From Myxococcales bacterium (GTDB lineage: Bacteria > Myxococcota_A > Polyangia > Polyangiales > Ga0077539), in the NCBI GenBank assembly GCA_016793325.1, contig JAEUKI010000093.1, forward strand, positions 1-64,000: a DNA stretch of 64,000 bases. Direction: 5' to 3'. A model generated the notes under the pieces. That model made no database searches and was not told the DNA's origin. It worked only from the letters and a program-made list of their open reading frames with translations. Positions 8,650 through 17,306 of this stretch are shown here, piece after piece. Numbering within the stretch: position 1 is the stretch's first letter; each line of letters starts with the position of its first letter. Position numbers and translations under genes: made by a program.

Positions 8650-10887
8650 GTGAGGCAAGCACTTCGGCCTAATTGGTCTCCGGTCGCGGGCGTACTCTTG
8701 GGGGCGTGCGCCGCGTGCTCGACCCCGACGCCGCCCGCGGACGCGGACGCGCAAGCGTCGGACGCGACCGACGCCGCAGCAGACGTCGCGGCGGACGTCC
8801 CCGAAAATCCCCCGAACCCGAGCGAACCCCTGCTCGCCGAGCAGTGCGGATCGGGACCGCGCACCGGGGCCCCGACGGCCTTCGTGCATTTCATGGGCGC
8901 GTCGGTGGGAGCGCTTCGAGACATGTTGCCCGGCGACTGGGAGGCCGTGCACATCGTCCCCGAGCACCCGACGCGCGTCGAGCGGCTGAAGCTCTGGTTT
9001 CGCGGCGCCGCAGGCGGGCGCGTCCGCGTGAAGATCCAGCGCGACTACGGCCGCTCGCAGCCGGACGTCGAGCAGGACCTGATCGCGCCGATCGATCTTG
9101 ATTTCGTGTCCACCGAGCCGGTCGAGCTCGCGCTCCCGAGGCCGCTCGAGGTGCACCCGGCCAACCACGTGTGGATCGTGATCGAGCACCTCGTCGAGCC
9201 GATGGGCCTCGCGCTCGCGCCGACGGCGGGCGGTGACTTTCGCTCGTTTTTTCACAGCGTCAACGCGATCGACCAGAACCGCGCGGGCGGCGGAGACCCG
9301 ACGTTCGAGTGGTTTCCGATCACGGGGCAAAACGACGCGCGCTACGAGTTCATGGTCGAGGCGCGGGGACAAATCATCTGCGCGCGCCCGGCGACGACGT
9401 GGTTCACCGACGTCACGATGGCCGCCGGCCTCCGCGGAACGTCCGTGCAAACCAACTGGGTCGACGTCGATCACGACGGCGCAGACGACATCGTCGGCGC
9501 CGTGCAGCTCATGGACCGGGACGTTCCTGTGGTCTATCGCAACCGCCGCGACGGGACCTTCGAAGACACAACGGCAGCCCTCGGGCTCGACGCCGCGCGC
9601 GGACGGCTCGTCCTGTGGGGCGACTACGACGGCGACCGCGACCAAGACGTGTACGTCGGCGTCTATCGCGACGGGGTCGGGCCGTTCGATCCGGCGTCCC
9701 CGAGCCGCGTGTGGACACAGGGCGCGGACCGCAGGTTCACCGTCACCGCCAACACGATGGAGCCCGCGGGCCCGACCGCGGCGGGCTCGGTCGGCGACTG
9801 CGATCGCGACGGCGTGCTCGACCTCGCCGTGGGCCAGTGGCTCCGGCAGTACCCGCGCAACCCGGCGCCGGACTACTTCTTCCGGGGCAGCGCGATGGCG
9901 GGTTTCACCCTGGCAAACGCCGCGGCGATGCTCCCTGCGACGAGCGAGGGTCGACCGACGTACGGGATGTCGTGGGTGGACTTCGACGACGACGGCGATC
10001 TTGATTTGATGGTCGCGAACTACGGCGGCGCCAACAACGACGCGTGGCGCAACGACGGGGCGTGCCGCTTCGCCAACGTCGCGCGCGACCTCGGGTTCGA
10101 CTCGGACCGTCGCTTTCAAGCGGGGACGTCGTTCGGTCACGCCTGGGCCGACTACGACAACGACGGAGACCTCGACGCCTTCGAGAGCAACATCGGCCAC
10201 CCTCGCTACGACGCGCAGGGCACGGACCACTCGCGCTTGCTGCGCAACACGGGCGCGCCGAACTACCGCTTCGAAAACGCCGTCGACGCGTCGGGCATCG
10301 CCTTCGTCGAGGGGGACATCTCTTCGGCGTGGGGCGACTACGACAACGACGGAGACCTCGATCTGTACGTCGCGAGCACGTACCCGTTTCAGTACTCGCG
10401 GCTCTATCGCCAAGAGTCCGACCATCGGTTCACGGACGTGACGTACGCAGCGGGCGTCGCTGCGGAGTTCAACGGGCGGGCGAGCTGGCACGACTACGAC
10501 CGCGACGGCGACCTCGACTTGCTCGTCGGTCCACGGGGAAATTGGCAGCTCTTTCGCAACAACACGCGCAACGACAACCACTGGATCGAGCTCCGCCTCG
10601 AAGAGCCCACGGGCAACACCGACGCCCTCGGCGCGCGCGTGACGATCGCGCAGCGCGACGGCATGGGCCCCGAGCGCACGCAGCTCCGCGAGGTGTCCGG
10701 CGGCGAGGCCGTGTGGGCGACGCAGCCCTCCCGCGTGCAGCACTTCGGCCTCGGAGCGAGCGCGGCCTCCGTCACCGTGCGCGTGCGTTGGCCCGACGGA
10801 ACGCGCGCCGAGTACACGGGCCTCGCCGTCGACAAGCGCTATCGCATCGAGCGCGGGTCGATGCCGGTGGAGGTTCCTCCGCGGTGA
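8650..10887 (+). CDS. FG-GAP/VCBS repeat lipoprotein with ASPIC/UnbV C-terminus
   Basis: About 745 residues. Several DxDxDGDxD blade motifs (for example DYDGDRDQDVYVG, DYDNDGDLDAFES, DYDRDGDLDLLVG) mark an integrin-like beta-propeller whose loops bind calcium. The C-terminal 100 residues match the ASPIC/UnbV type (LGARVTI, WPDGTRAEYTGL). The GTG at 8650 is chosen because it gives a normal short signal with lipobox LLGACAAC. An in-frame ATG at 8539 has a GAGG five bases upstream but would add a 37-residue polar extension. A linker of Asp/Ala follows the lipid Cys. It is probably a surface-exposed carbohydrate- or protein-binding propeller; the ligand is unknown. Confidence 0.85.
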   Translation: MRQALRPNWSPVAGVLLGACAACSTPTPPADADAQASDATDAAADVAADVPENPPNPSEPLLAEQCGSGPRTGAPTAFVHFMGASVGALRDMLPGDWEAVHIVPEHPTRVERLKLWFRGAAGGRVRVKIQRDYGRSQPDVEQDLIAPIDLDFVSTEPVELALPRPLEVHPANHVWIVIEHLVEPMGLALAPTAGGDFRSFFHSVNAIDQNRAGGGDPTFEWFPITGQNDARYEFMVEARGQIICARPATTWFTDVTMAAGLRGTSVQTNWVDVDHDGADDIVGAVQLMDRDVPVVYRNRRDGTFEDTTAALGLDAARGRLVLWGDYDGDRDQDVYVGVYRDGVGPFDPASPSRVWTQGADRRFTVTANTMEPAGPTAAGSVGDCDRDGVLDLAVGQWLRQYPRNPAPDYFFRGSAMAGFTLANAAAMLPATSEGRPTYGMSWVDFDDDGDLDLMVANYGGANNDAWRNDGACRFANVARDLGFDSDRRFQAGTSFGHAWADYDNDGDLDAFESNIGHPRYDAQGTDHSRLLRNTGAPNYRFENAVDASGIAFVEGDISSAWGDYDNDGDLDLYVASTYPFQYSRLYRQESDHRFTDVTYAAGVAAEFNGRASWHDYDRDGDLDLLVGPRGNWQLFRNNTRNDNHWIELRLEEPTGNTDALGARVTIAQRDGMGPERTQLREVSGGEAVWATQPSRVQHFGLGASAASVTVRVRWPDGTRAEYTGLAVDKRYRIERGSMPVEVPPR

Positions 10888-11004
10888 GCGCGGCGTCGCG
10901 GACCGTGCGCCGAGGCGCAAAGTCTGCATCGCGAACCACCGACAACGATCCAGATCCTTCGCGAACAGTCACCTCGCACGCTCTTCGCAAGGAGCGCGTG
11001 CGTC

Positions 11005-12117
11005 ATGCGAATCGTGCTCTCGATCGTGCTGCTTCTGCACGGGCTCTTGTGCGTCCTCGGGTTCGCGAAGGCGTTTTCGCTCGCGGCGCTTCCAGCGCTC
11101 GCCCTGCCCATCTCGAAACCAATGGGCGTCGTGTGGCTCGCGTCTGCGGCGCTCTTGATCGCCTCGGCCGCGGGGCTCGCATGGCAAACGTCCTGGTGCT
11201 GGGTCGTCGCGTTGCTCGGAGCGATCCTCGCGCAGGTCGCGATCGTCGCCTCGTGGCAAGACGCCCGCTTCGGAACGCTCGGAAACCTCCTCGCCCTCTT
11301 CGTCGCCCTCTACGCCGCGTTCGCGTGGGGCCCGTTCGGCTTTCGCGCCGAGTACCACCGACGCGCCCGCGCCGCGCTCGAGCGCGCGTCGCGCGCGGGC
11401 CCTCCGCGCGTCGTGACCGAGGCGGACCTCGCGTCGCTCCCGGATCGCGTCCAGCGCTATCTCCGCTTCGTCGGGGTCGTCGGTCGTCCGCTGCCTCGCG
11501 CGTTTCGTGTGCACTTTTCAGGGCGCATCCGAAGCGCGGCGAACGCCCCGTGGATGCCGTTCGAGGGCGAGCAGACGAGCGTCGTGTCGCCCGGCGCGCG
11601 GCTGTTCATCCTTCGCGCGGCGCGCAGCGGAGTGCCCTTCGACGCGCTGCACGCGTACGAGCAAAACGCCGCTCGCATGCGCGTTCGAGTCTTGTCGCTC
11701 GCGCCGATGGTGGACGCGAGCGGCGAGGCGTTCTCGAAGACCGAGACCGTGACGCTCTTCAACGACCTCTGCATCATGGCGCCCGCGGCGCTGATCGACC
11801 CGTCGATTCGCTGGCGCGTCGTCGACGATCGCCAGGTCGAAGCGACGTACACCCAAGGCCCCCACACGATCCGCGCGACGCTCGTGTTCGGCGACGCAGA
11901 GAACGCCGACGCCCTCGTCGACTTCTACTCCGACGATCGCCCAGCGCTCGCGCCGGACAACACGAGCTTCGTCCCGCAGCGCTGGTCGACCCCCATCCGC
12001 GAGTACCGCGTGCGGGACGGCGTTCGACTCGCGTCGCGCGGAGAGGGTCGCTACCACCCGGCGTCCGGCGCGTACGCGTACATCGAGTTCAGCGATCTGC
12101 GCGTCGCGTACGAGTGA
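11005..12117 (+). CDS. DUF6544-like membrane protein
   Basis: A 370-residue protein. The first 115 residues form three or four transmembrane helices. The remainder is a soluble beta-rich domain with motifs such as LPDRVQRYLRFVGVVGRP, FxGRIRSAANAPWMPFEGEQ and a conserved-looking SVVSPGARLFILRAAR. This resembles the DUF6544 family, whose function is unknown. AAGGAG lies about 11 bases before the ATG. It converges on the LysR gene with a 3-base gap, so the two share a terminator region or run into each other. Confidence 0.75.
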   Translation: MRIVLSIVLLLHGLLCVLGFAKAFSLAALPALALPISKPMGVVWLASAALLIASAAGLAWQTSWCWVVALLGAILAQVAIVASWQDARFGTLGNLLALFVALYAAFAWGPFGFRAEYHRRARAALERASRAGPPRVVTEADLASLPDRVQRYLRFVGVVGRPLPRAFRVHFSGRIRSAANAPWMPFEGEQTSVVSPGARLFILRAARSGVPFDALHAYEQNAARMRVRVLSLAPMVDASGEAFSKTETVTLFNDLCIMAPAALIDPSIRWRVVDDRQVEATYTQGPHTIRATLVFGDAENADALVDFYSDDRPALAPDNTSFVPQRWSTPIREYRVRDGVRLASRGEGRYHPASGAYAYIEFSDLRVAYE

Positions 12118-12120
12118 CGA

Positions 12121-13107
12121 TCACTTGCGCTTCTTCGGTCGCTTGCGGCGCTCGCCCGAAGTTGGATCGGTCGGGTCGAGCCTCGTGCGCGCGTGCTCGT
12201 GACGCTCACCGGCGACCTCCTTGGCGGCGCGCGTGAAGACCTCGCGCAAGAACTTGTGCGCCGCGTCGCCGTCGAACCGCGGGTGCCACACGAGGCTGAG
12301 CGCGTACGGACGCAGCGCGAGCGGACACTCGATCACGCGCAGCCCGAGCGACGGCCCGAGCTGCTGCGCGACGCGCTCGGACACGGTCAACACGTAGTCC
12401 GTCTGCGACGCGATCTGCAGCGCCGTCACGAAGTACGGAACGGCCCTCGCCACGCGACGCGCGAGCCCGCGCTCGCGCAGCGCGTCGTCCACGTATCCGC
12501 CGGGCTTTCCGCGAGGGGCCACCTGAATGTGCTCGAGCGAGACGTACTGATCGAGCGTCATGCGCCGCGCCGCCGTGGGGTGCGCCTCGCGCACGACGCA
12601 CACGAAGCGATCGGTGAGCAGCTGACGGCTCCGCATCTCTTGCGGGAGCGTTCCGTAGATTCCCACGGCGAGGTCCGAGTCTCCGTCGCGAAGCCGCTCG
12701 GCGTCGTCCTCGGCGTTGGCGACGAAGCGCACGGCGACGTTGGGCGCCTCGCTCCGGAGCGTCCGGTCGATCGCGAGCCCGAGCACCATGAGCACGTAGT
12801 CCGTCGCGTGAACGACGAAGGTCCGATCGAGCGACCGCGCGTCGAAGGGTCGATCGCGCGAGAGCGCCTGCGTCGCCTGCGTGACCAGCGTGTGAATCGT
12901 GGGCTTGAGCGCCTCGGCCCGCGGCGTGAGCACCATTCCGCGGCCCGAGCGAACGAGCAACGGATCGCCGACGGTCTCGCGCATGCGCGAGAGCGCGTGG
13001 CTCATGGCGGGCGTCGACAACCCGATGCGCCGCGCCGCGCGCGTGACGCTCCCCTCTTGCAAGAGCGCGTCGAGCGTCGCGAGCACGCCGAGATCGAACG
13101 ATTGCAT
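12121..13107 (-). CDS. LysR-family transcriptional regulator
   Basis: A 328-residue regulator. The winged helix-turn-helix occupies residues 1-65 (SVTRAARRIGLSTPAMSHALSRMR), followed by the type-2 periplasmic-binding effector domain to about 300. The last 30 residues are a basic tail rich in Lys/Arg. The N-terminus resembles the NodD/SyrM side of the family. The pirin gene lies 63 bases upstream on the same strand, so read-through from pirin is possible. Its effector and targets cannot be told from sequence. Confidence 0.93.
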   Translation of the reverse strand: MQSFDLGVLATLDALLQEGSVTRAARRIGLSTPAMSHALSRMRETVGDPLLVRSGRGMVLTPRAEALKPTIHTLVTQATQALSRDRPFDARSLDRTFVVHATDYVLMVLGLAIDRTLRSEAPNVAVRFVANAEDDAERLRDGDSDLAVGIYGTLPQEMRSRQLLTDRFVCVVREAHPTAARRMTLDQYVSLEHIQVAPRGKPGGYVDDALRERGLARRVARAVPYFVTALQIASQTDYVLTVSERVAQQLGPSLGLRVIECPLALRPYALSLVWHPRFDGDAAHKFLREVFTRAAKEVAGERHEHARTRLDPTDPTSGERRKRPKKRK

Positions 13108-13170
13108 CGAGTGAAATCCAATCGTCGATCGGTTGCACCCGTCAAGACCTCTCGCGACGAGAGAGCTCGT

Positions 13171-14037
13171 TCAGCGCGAGAAGGACGGTTCGAGCGATCC
13201 CATCTCTCCGCGCTGGTAGCGCTCGACGTACGCGCGCAGCTCTTCGGGCGTCGCGCCGACGAACGGGCCGTGCGCGAGGATGGGCTGCCCGAGGGGACGG
13301 CCGTGCATGATCACGAGCTCGCTCTTCGGGTCGAGGCCCTCGAGCACCAGTTGATCGCGATGGGCCTCGGTCGTGGGCGCGAGCCTCGCGATCGAGTGCG
13401 TCGACACGACGGAGTCGTTGAGCTTCACGCTCCCGCGGCGAACCCACACGAGCACGTTGTGGTCCGCGGGCGCCGTGTGCGCGAGCTTTCCGCCAGCGTC
13501 CATCGAGACGTCGAGCAGCGTGACCTCGGTCGGGGTCGTGATCACCGCGCGGGTGCCGTGGTGCGCGCCGACGACGACGCGAACGCGCGCTCGGTCGTGG
13601 GCGACGACGGGGATGTCCGCCGCGCTCGCGTGGTGCGCCGCGGGGGGCGCTTGTTTTTGTGTGCGCGGGAGGTCGACGAAGAGCTGGATCCCGTGCGCGG
13701 CTCGGCCCGGGATCGTGGGGACCTCTTCGTGGAGCATTCCCCGACCGGCGGCGGTCCAATGGATCGCGCCGGGCTCGATCTGCACCGAGCGCTCGGCGCT
13801 GAACGTGTCGCGGTTGGTGAACGCGCCGTCGCCGTCCTCGAACATCCACGTGACCGCCGAGAATCCAGCGTGCGGGTGCGGCGCGAAGACCGGGTAGGCC
13901 ATCGAGAACTCGTCCCCTGCGATGAACGGGTCGAGCGATCCGCGGCCGAAGCTCGCCTCGGCGAGGCGCGCGATGAGAAAGCCAGTGTTCGCTTGACGAA
14001 GCGCGGGGGCGACGCGAGTGACGACGCGGGTGTTCAT
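13171..14037 (-). CDS. Pirin family protein
   Basis: A 288-residue bicupin. The N-terminal cupin holds the usual metal-binding pattern (HPHAGF, then an E-x5-H at QIEPGAIHW) and the GRGMLHEE motif; the second cupin ends in HGRPLGQPILAHGPFVG. Pirins bind Fe or other metals, and some have quercetinase activity. The ATG at 14037 has AAAGGAG eight bases upstream. An in-frame ATG at 14142 would add a 35-residue RR-containing, signal-like extension ending in Cys, but it lacks a binding site. It is divergent from a LysR gene, with a LysR-type box in between, so it is probably that regulator's target. Confidence 0.9.
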   Translation of the reverse strand: MNTRVVTRVAPALRQANTGFLIARLAEASFGRGSLDPFIAGDEFSMAYPVFAPHPHAGFSAVTWMFEDGDGAFTNRDTFSAERSVQIEPGAIHWTAAGRGMLHEEVPTIPGRAAHGIQLFVDLPRTQKQAPPAAHHASAADIPVVAHDRARVRVVVGAHHGTRAVITTPTEVTLLDVSMDAGGKLAHTAPADHNVLVWVRRGSVKLNDSVVSTHSIARLAPTTEAHRDQLVLEGLDPKSELVIMHGRPLGQPILAHGPFVGATPEELRAYVERYQRGEMGSLEPSFSR

Positions 14038-14210
14038 GGCGGGTTCTCTCCTTTGCGCGACGACGCTCGGCGCGACGGGGGTGCATCGGGAGAGCGCTGC
14101 AGCCGAGAGGGTGGCGAGCGCGGTGCGCCTCGTGACGAGCATCGATTCGAGCACGAACGGAGCTTGCGTCGCGCGAGGCTCTCGGACGAGCCGAAACAAT
14201 GACAACACAC

Positions 14211-14229
14211 TGTATCGATTGTGGATACA
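14211..14229. promoter_or_regulatory. LysR-type operator between pirin and lysR
   Basis: TGTATC-N7-GATACA is a perfect interrupted palindrome containing the T-N11-A core of LysR boxes. It ends 13 bases before the ATG of the LysR gene at 14243 and lies about 170 bases upstream of the pirin start. This is the classical place for autoregulation plus control of the divergent gene. The stretch is AT-richer than its surroundings. Confidence 0.65.
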
Positions 14230-14242
14230 ATGCGGCTCGAGC

Positions 14243-15184
14243 ATGAAGGCATCCACGGTCGCGCCCGCGTCTGCTCCGCCGAGCCTCGAGGAGTGGAGGG
14301 CGCTGCTCGCGGTGGTCGAGCACCAGAGCTTCACGCGGGCAGCGCGCGCGCTCGGCGTGCAAAAAGCGGCTGTTTCGAAGCGCGTGGCGGCGCTCGAGCA
14401 GCGCGCGGGCGTGGCGCTCTTCGCGCGAACGACGCGCGCGGTGGTGGTCACGGACGCGGCGCGGGCGCTCGCGACGCAGGCGACCGCCGCGCTGGCGACG
14501 CTCGATCGGGCGCTCGAAGAGGCGAGCCGCGACGCGGCGAGACCCTCGGGGCGCGTGCGTGTGACGGCGCCGCTCGTGTTCGGCGACGAGCTCCTCGCGC
14601 CGCTGATCGCGCCCTTCTTGGAGAAGCACCCCGAGGTCGACGTGGAGCTCATCCTGGCCGATCGTCGCGTGGACCTCGTGCGCGAGGGCTTCGACGTCGC
14701 GATCCGCGCCGCGCCGCTCGCGGACAGCAGCCTTCGCGTTCGTCGCTTGGGGCCCGCGGAGTCTGCGCTCGTCGCGAGCCCGAGCTACCTCGCGCGCGCC
14801 GGGACGCCGACGAAGCTCCGCGCGCTCGAGGCCCACGCGCTGTGTGTGTTTTCGAGCGGAGACGCGCGGCACGCGCGGCTCGAGCTTCGCGGCCCGAGGG
14901 GTCGAGTCGTGATCGACCGCGCGCCGAGGCTCGTGTGCTCGTCGCAGATCGCGCTGCGCCGCGCGCTCGTCGACGGCGCGGGAGTCGGCTCGCTCCCGTG
15001 GTACCTCGCGCGCGGCGCGATCGAGCGCGGGGCGCTCGTCGAGCTGCTCGAGTCCCACCGAGCCCCCGCGGGAACGCTGCAGCTCCTCACGGTCTCGCCG
15101 AAGCCCACGAGCGCGGTGCGGGCGTTCGTCTCGATGCTCCTCGACGCGTTTCGCGACGATCGTCCGTGGGTGCGCGCGCGATGA
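14243..15184 (+). CDS. LysR-family transcriptional regulator, divergent from pirin
   Basis: A 313-residue protein. The helix-turn-helix is at about residues 10-70 (FTRAARALGVQKAAVSKRVAALEQ) and the effector-binding domain extends to the end (GRVRVTAPLVFGDELLAPLI). The pattern is typical of the large CrgA/AaeR-like branch (PSGRVRVTAP...F..). The ATG at 14243 sits directly beyond the TGTATC-N7-GATACA box. The longer upstream reading frame overlaps the pirin gene and the operator and is not credible. It probably regulates pirin and itself. Confidence 0.92.
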   Translation: MKASTVAPASAPPSLEEWRALLAVVEHQSFTRAARALGVQKAAVSKRVAALEQRAGVALFARTTRAVVVTDAARALATQATAALATLDRALEEASRDAARPSGRVRVTAPLVFGDELLAPLIAPFLEKHPEVDVELILADRRVDLVREGFDVAIRAAPLADSSLRVRRLGPAESALVASPSYLARAGTPTKLRALEAHALCVFSSGDARHARLELRGPRGRVVIDRAPRLVCSSQIALRRALVDGAGVGSLPWYLARGAIERGALVELLESHRAPAGTLQLLTVSPKPTSAVRAFVSMLLDAFRDDRPWVRAR

Positions 15185-15197
15185 GCCTCGAGAGTGT

Positions 15198-15746
15198 TCA
15201 GCTCGGATAGATCCAGCGCGCGAGCCAGCGGGTCAATCGCGGCATGAGCACGTAGGTCATCAAGAAGACCTCGATCGTGATCGTGACGAGAAGACGAAGC
15301 GGCATCGGCGCGGCGCCGAGCACGAGGCCGACGAGCTTTCCGATGGACAAAACGAGGCCCCAGACGACGGCGATCATGAGCAGGGCCATGCGGAGCTTCG
15401 AGGGCTGCGGCGCGAGCGCGGCGGACGCAGGCGGCGTGAACCAAAACTCGAGCCCGGTGATCTTGGTCCACACGGCGTCGGCGTCGACGAGCGGGCGCAC
15501 TTCGACGAGCGCCTTTGCGCGCAGCTCGCTCTCTTCGAAGCGCCGGAGGTTCTCGACCGAGTCGAAGCGAAACACGCTCGTGTACTCGCGCGCGGCGCCG
15601 GGCGCGGGTCGGTACACGTTGGTTCCGAGGTAGCCCGGCAGCGCGCTCGCTTCGCGGACGAGGGCCTCGAGCCAGCGCTCGTACGCCTGCTCGCTGCCCG
15701 CCTTGATGCGTCGCGTGACAACCACGGTGACTGGCTCTTCTGTCAT
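15198..15746 (-). CDS. Antibiotic-biosynthesis-monooxygenase-like domain fused to two membrane helices
   Basis: A 182-residue protein. Residues 1-95 form a ferredoxin-like ABM domain (VTVVVTRRIKAGSEQAYERW, GYLGTNVYRP, YTSVFRFDSVENLRRFEESE). Residues 120-180 carry two transmembrane helices and end in a WLARWIYPS tail. This matches a known group of ABM-membrane fusions of uncertain activity, sometimes annotated as hypothetical oxygenases. The ATG at 15746 follows GTG...GAAG, a weak binding site. It converges on the LysR gene (13-base gap). A perfect 17-base palindrome lies 67 bases upstream of its start. Confidence 0.85.
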   Translation of the reverse strand: MTEEPVTVVVTRRIKAGSEQAYERWLEALVREASALPGYLGTNVYRPAPGAAREYTSVFRFDSVENLRRFEESELRAKALVEVRPLVDADAVWTKITGLEFWFTPPASAALAPQPSKLRMALLMIAVVWGLVLSIGKLVGLVLGAAPMPLRLLVTITIEVFLMTYVLMPRLTRWLARWIYPS

Positions 15747-15812
15747 GGGGACTTCGCCCCGAGCGTGCGGCCCGCGTCGCGAACGCACTACGCGCGCTGG
15801 GTCGAACTCATC

Positions 15813-15829
15813 GTTGCATCGGATGCAAC
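15813..15829. promoter_or_regulatory. Perfect palindromic operator GTTGCATC-G-GATGCAAC
   Basis: Eight-base arms around one central base. The site lies between the divergent ABM-membrane gene (start 15746) and the thioesterase gene (start 15949). The shape and TTGCAT core are typical of sites for MarR/TetR-like dimers. No such regulator is encoded next to it, so the protein must come from elsewhere. Confidence 0.5.
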
Positions 15830-15948
15830 TGTCGCGGGCGTTCGTTCGCGCGGCGTGATTGCGACGCCGTCGTGTCCCTTGTGCTTAGGGCGCGCCCTCG
15901 CCCACCATGCGCGCCCCGCGCACCCAGCGCGGGAGCGAGAGACTCATC

Positions 15949-16407
15949 GTGACCACTGACCAAGCGCAGCCCGCCCTCGCGCGGAGCGTCGTTCGCATGC
16001 GCGTCCACTACGTCGAAGTGGATCGCATGGGCTTTTTGCACCACACCAATCACCTTCGGTATTTCGAGCGAGGGCGCGAAGAGTTTTGCCGCCGCCGCGA
16101 GGCTGCGTACCGAGAGATGGAGGACGCAGGCGTCCTCGTCGTCGTGGTCGACGTCGAAGTGAAATACAAGACGCCCCTTCGCTACGAAGACGTCGTGGAT
16201 CTCGAAGTGACGCTCGCCGAGGTCAAGCACGCGTCGATCACCTTCGAGTACGCGCTGCGCCGCGTCGGGGATGGGGCGCTCGCCGCGACGGGTCGCACGA
16301 GGCACGCCTTCGTCTCGCGCGAAGGGCGCGTGCTGCGTCCTCCGCCCCGCGTGCTCGACCTGTTGCGCGGCGACGAGACGCACCGGCGCGCGGGTGAAAT
16401 TGATTGA
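15949..16407 (+). CDS. YbgC-like hotdog acyl-CoA thioesterase
   Basis: A 152-residue single hotdog domain. The catalytic region VEVDRMGFLHHTNHLRYFERG has the Asp and the H-x-N typical of 4-hydroxybenzoyl-CoA/YbgC thioesterases, followed by KYKTPLRYEDVVDLEV. It would hydrolyse a short- or medium-chain acyl-CoA. The GTG at 15949 is preferred, with GAGAG seven to eight bases upstream. An ATG at 15907 would add 14 residues outside the domain. No tol-pal genes are near, unlike classical ybgC. Confidence 0.87.
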   Translation: MTTDQAQPALARSVVRMRVHYVEVDRMGFLHHTNHLRYFERGREEFCRRREAAYREMEDAGVLVVVVDVEVKYKTPLRYEDVVDLEVTLAEVKHASITFEYALRRVGDGALAATGRTRHAFVSREGRVLRPPPRVLDLLRGDETHRRAGEID

Positions 16408-16444
16408 GCTTTCGTGACGAGCGGTTGCGTTACGATCCGTCCGC

Positions 16445-17032
16445 ATGACGAAGCGTAGCCTCCCTGTCATCGAACAAAGCAGACGTGAATTCGTGACCGC
16501 AGCCGCGGCGACGTTGCTCGCGGGGTGCGCGGCGCCGATGATGGAGCTCGACGCGGGCGACAGCGGCGCGCCCAATGACAGCGCGACTCCCGCGGACACC
16601 GGCGTCGACACGGGCTCGACCGCGAGCGACACAGGCATCCTCACCGACGCCACCGCGAGCGACACGGGCATCCCCGCCGACGCGCCGAGCGGCGGAACGT
16701 GTCCCTCCGGCGTCCGCGTCGTGGGCCGCCCGTCGGACTTCACGCTCAACACGCCGCGCCTCGTGACGTCGGGGCTCTTCGTCGTGCGCGACGCGCGTGG
16801 ATTCTATGCGCTCACGTCGATTTGCACGCACCAAGGGTGCGACGTCGCCCCTGCGGCGGGCGGCTTTCGCTGCCCCTGTCACGGCGCGACGTACGACCTC
16901 AACGGCGGCAACACCGGCGGCCCTGCGATGCGCCCGCTCGAGCACTACGCGATGTGCACGCTCGCCAACGGGCAGCTCGGCGTGGACTTCTCGCGCGTCG
17001 TCGCGGCCAACGAGCGGCTCGTCGTTGCGTAG
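16445..17032 (+). CDS. Rieske [2Fe-2S] lipoprotein with Tat signal
   Basis: A 195-residue protein. A twin-Arg signal (SRREF, residues 12-16) leads to a lipobox LLAGC with Cys 28, so it is probably folded in the cytoplasm and lipid-anchored outside. A DTG-rich linker covers residues 35-80. The Rieske boxes are C127-T-H129-Q-G-C132 and C143-P-C145-H146. C127/H129/C143/H146 would bind the cluster and C132/C145 could form the disulfide known from high-potential bc1 types. No cytochrome b or oxygenase subunit is nearby. It is likely a stand-alone periplasmic electron carrier; the partner is unknown. Confidence 0.9.
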   Translation: MTKRSLPVIEQSRREFVTAAAATLLAGCAAPMMELDAGDSGAPNDSATPADTGVDTGSTASDTGILTDATASDTGIPADAPSGGTCPSGVRVVGRPSDFTLNTPRLVTSGLFVVRDARGFYALTSICTHQGCDVAPAAGGFRCPCHGATYDLNGGNTGGPAMRPLEHYAMCTLANGQLGVDFSRVVAANERLVVA

Positions 17033-17065
17033 TCTCGCTGCTCTCCCCGTCGAGCCGCGTCGTAG

Positions 17066-17139
17066 CGCGCAATACTGGATTCGAACCAGTGGCCTTCGGC
17101 TCCGGAGGCCGACGCTCTATCCAACTGAGCTAATTGCGC
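17066..17139 (-). tRNA. tRNA-Arg (anticodon CCG)
   Basis: Read on the minus strand, a 7-bp acceptor stem (GCGCAAT/ATTGCGC), a D arm (GCTC/GAGC), a 5-bp anticodon stem TCGGC/GCCGA with loop CTCCGGA, and a T arm ACTGG-TTCGAAT-CCAGT form a complete cloverleaf. The anticodon CCG reads CGG, Arg. The discriminator base is G; CCA is not encoded. Confidence 0.97.
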
Positions 17140-17224
17140 AAAGGGACGCGAACACTACGTCGCAATCGCGAGCCATGCAAGGGGCGCTCGTTGAGCGATC
17201 GTCGTAGCACCGTGCGACGCGTCG

Positions 17225-17254
17225 TTGACACACCACACGTTCGCCAGGGATTCT
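17225..17254 (+). promoter_or_regulatory. Possible housekeeping promoter of the ECF sigma gene
   Basis: TTGACA at 17225-17230 is a perfect -35 consensus, which is rare in this GC-rich sequence. After 18 bases comes GATTCT, a poor -10. The ECF gene starts 52 bases further on. The -10 is the weak point. Confidence 0.3.
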
Positions 17255-17306
17255 ATCGCCCTGCCAGAGGGAGCGAGCTCGACTTCCGAGCCCGAGGTTT
17301 TCGAGC

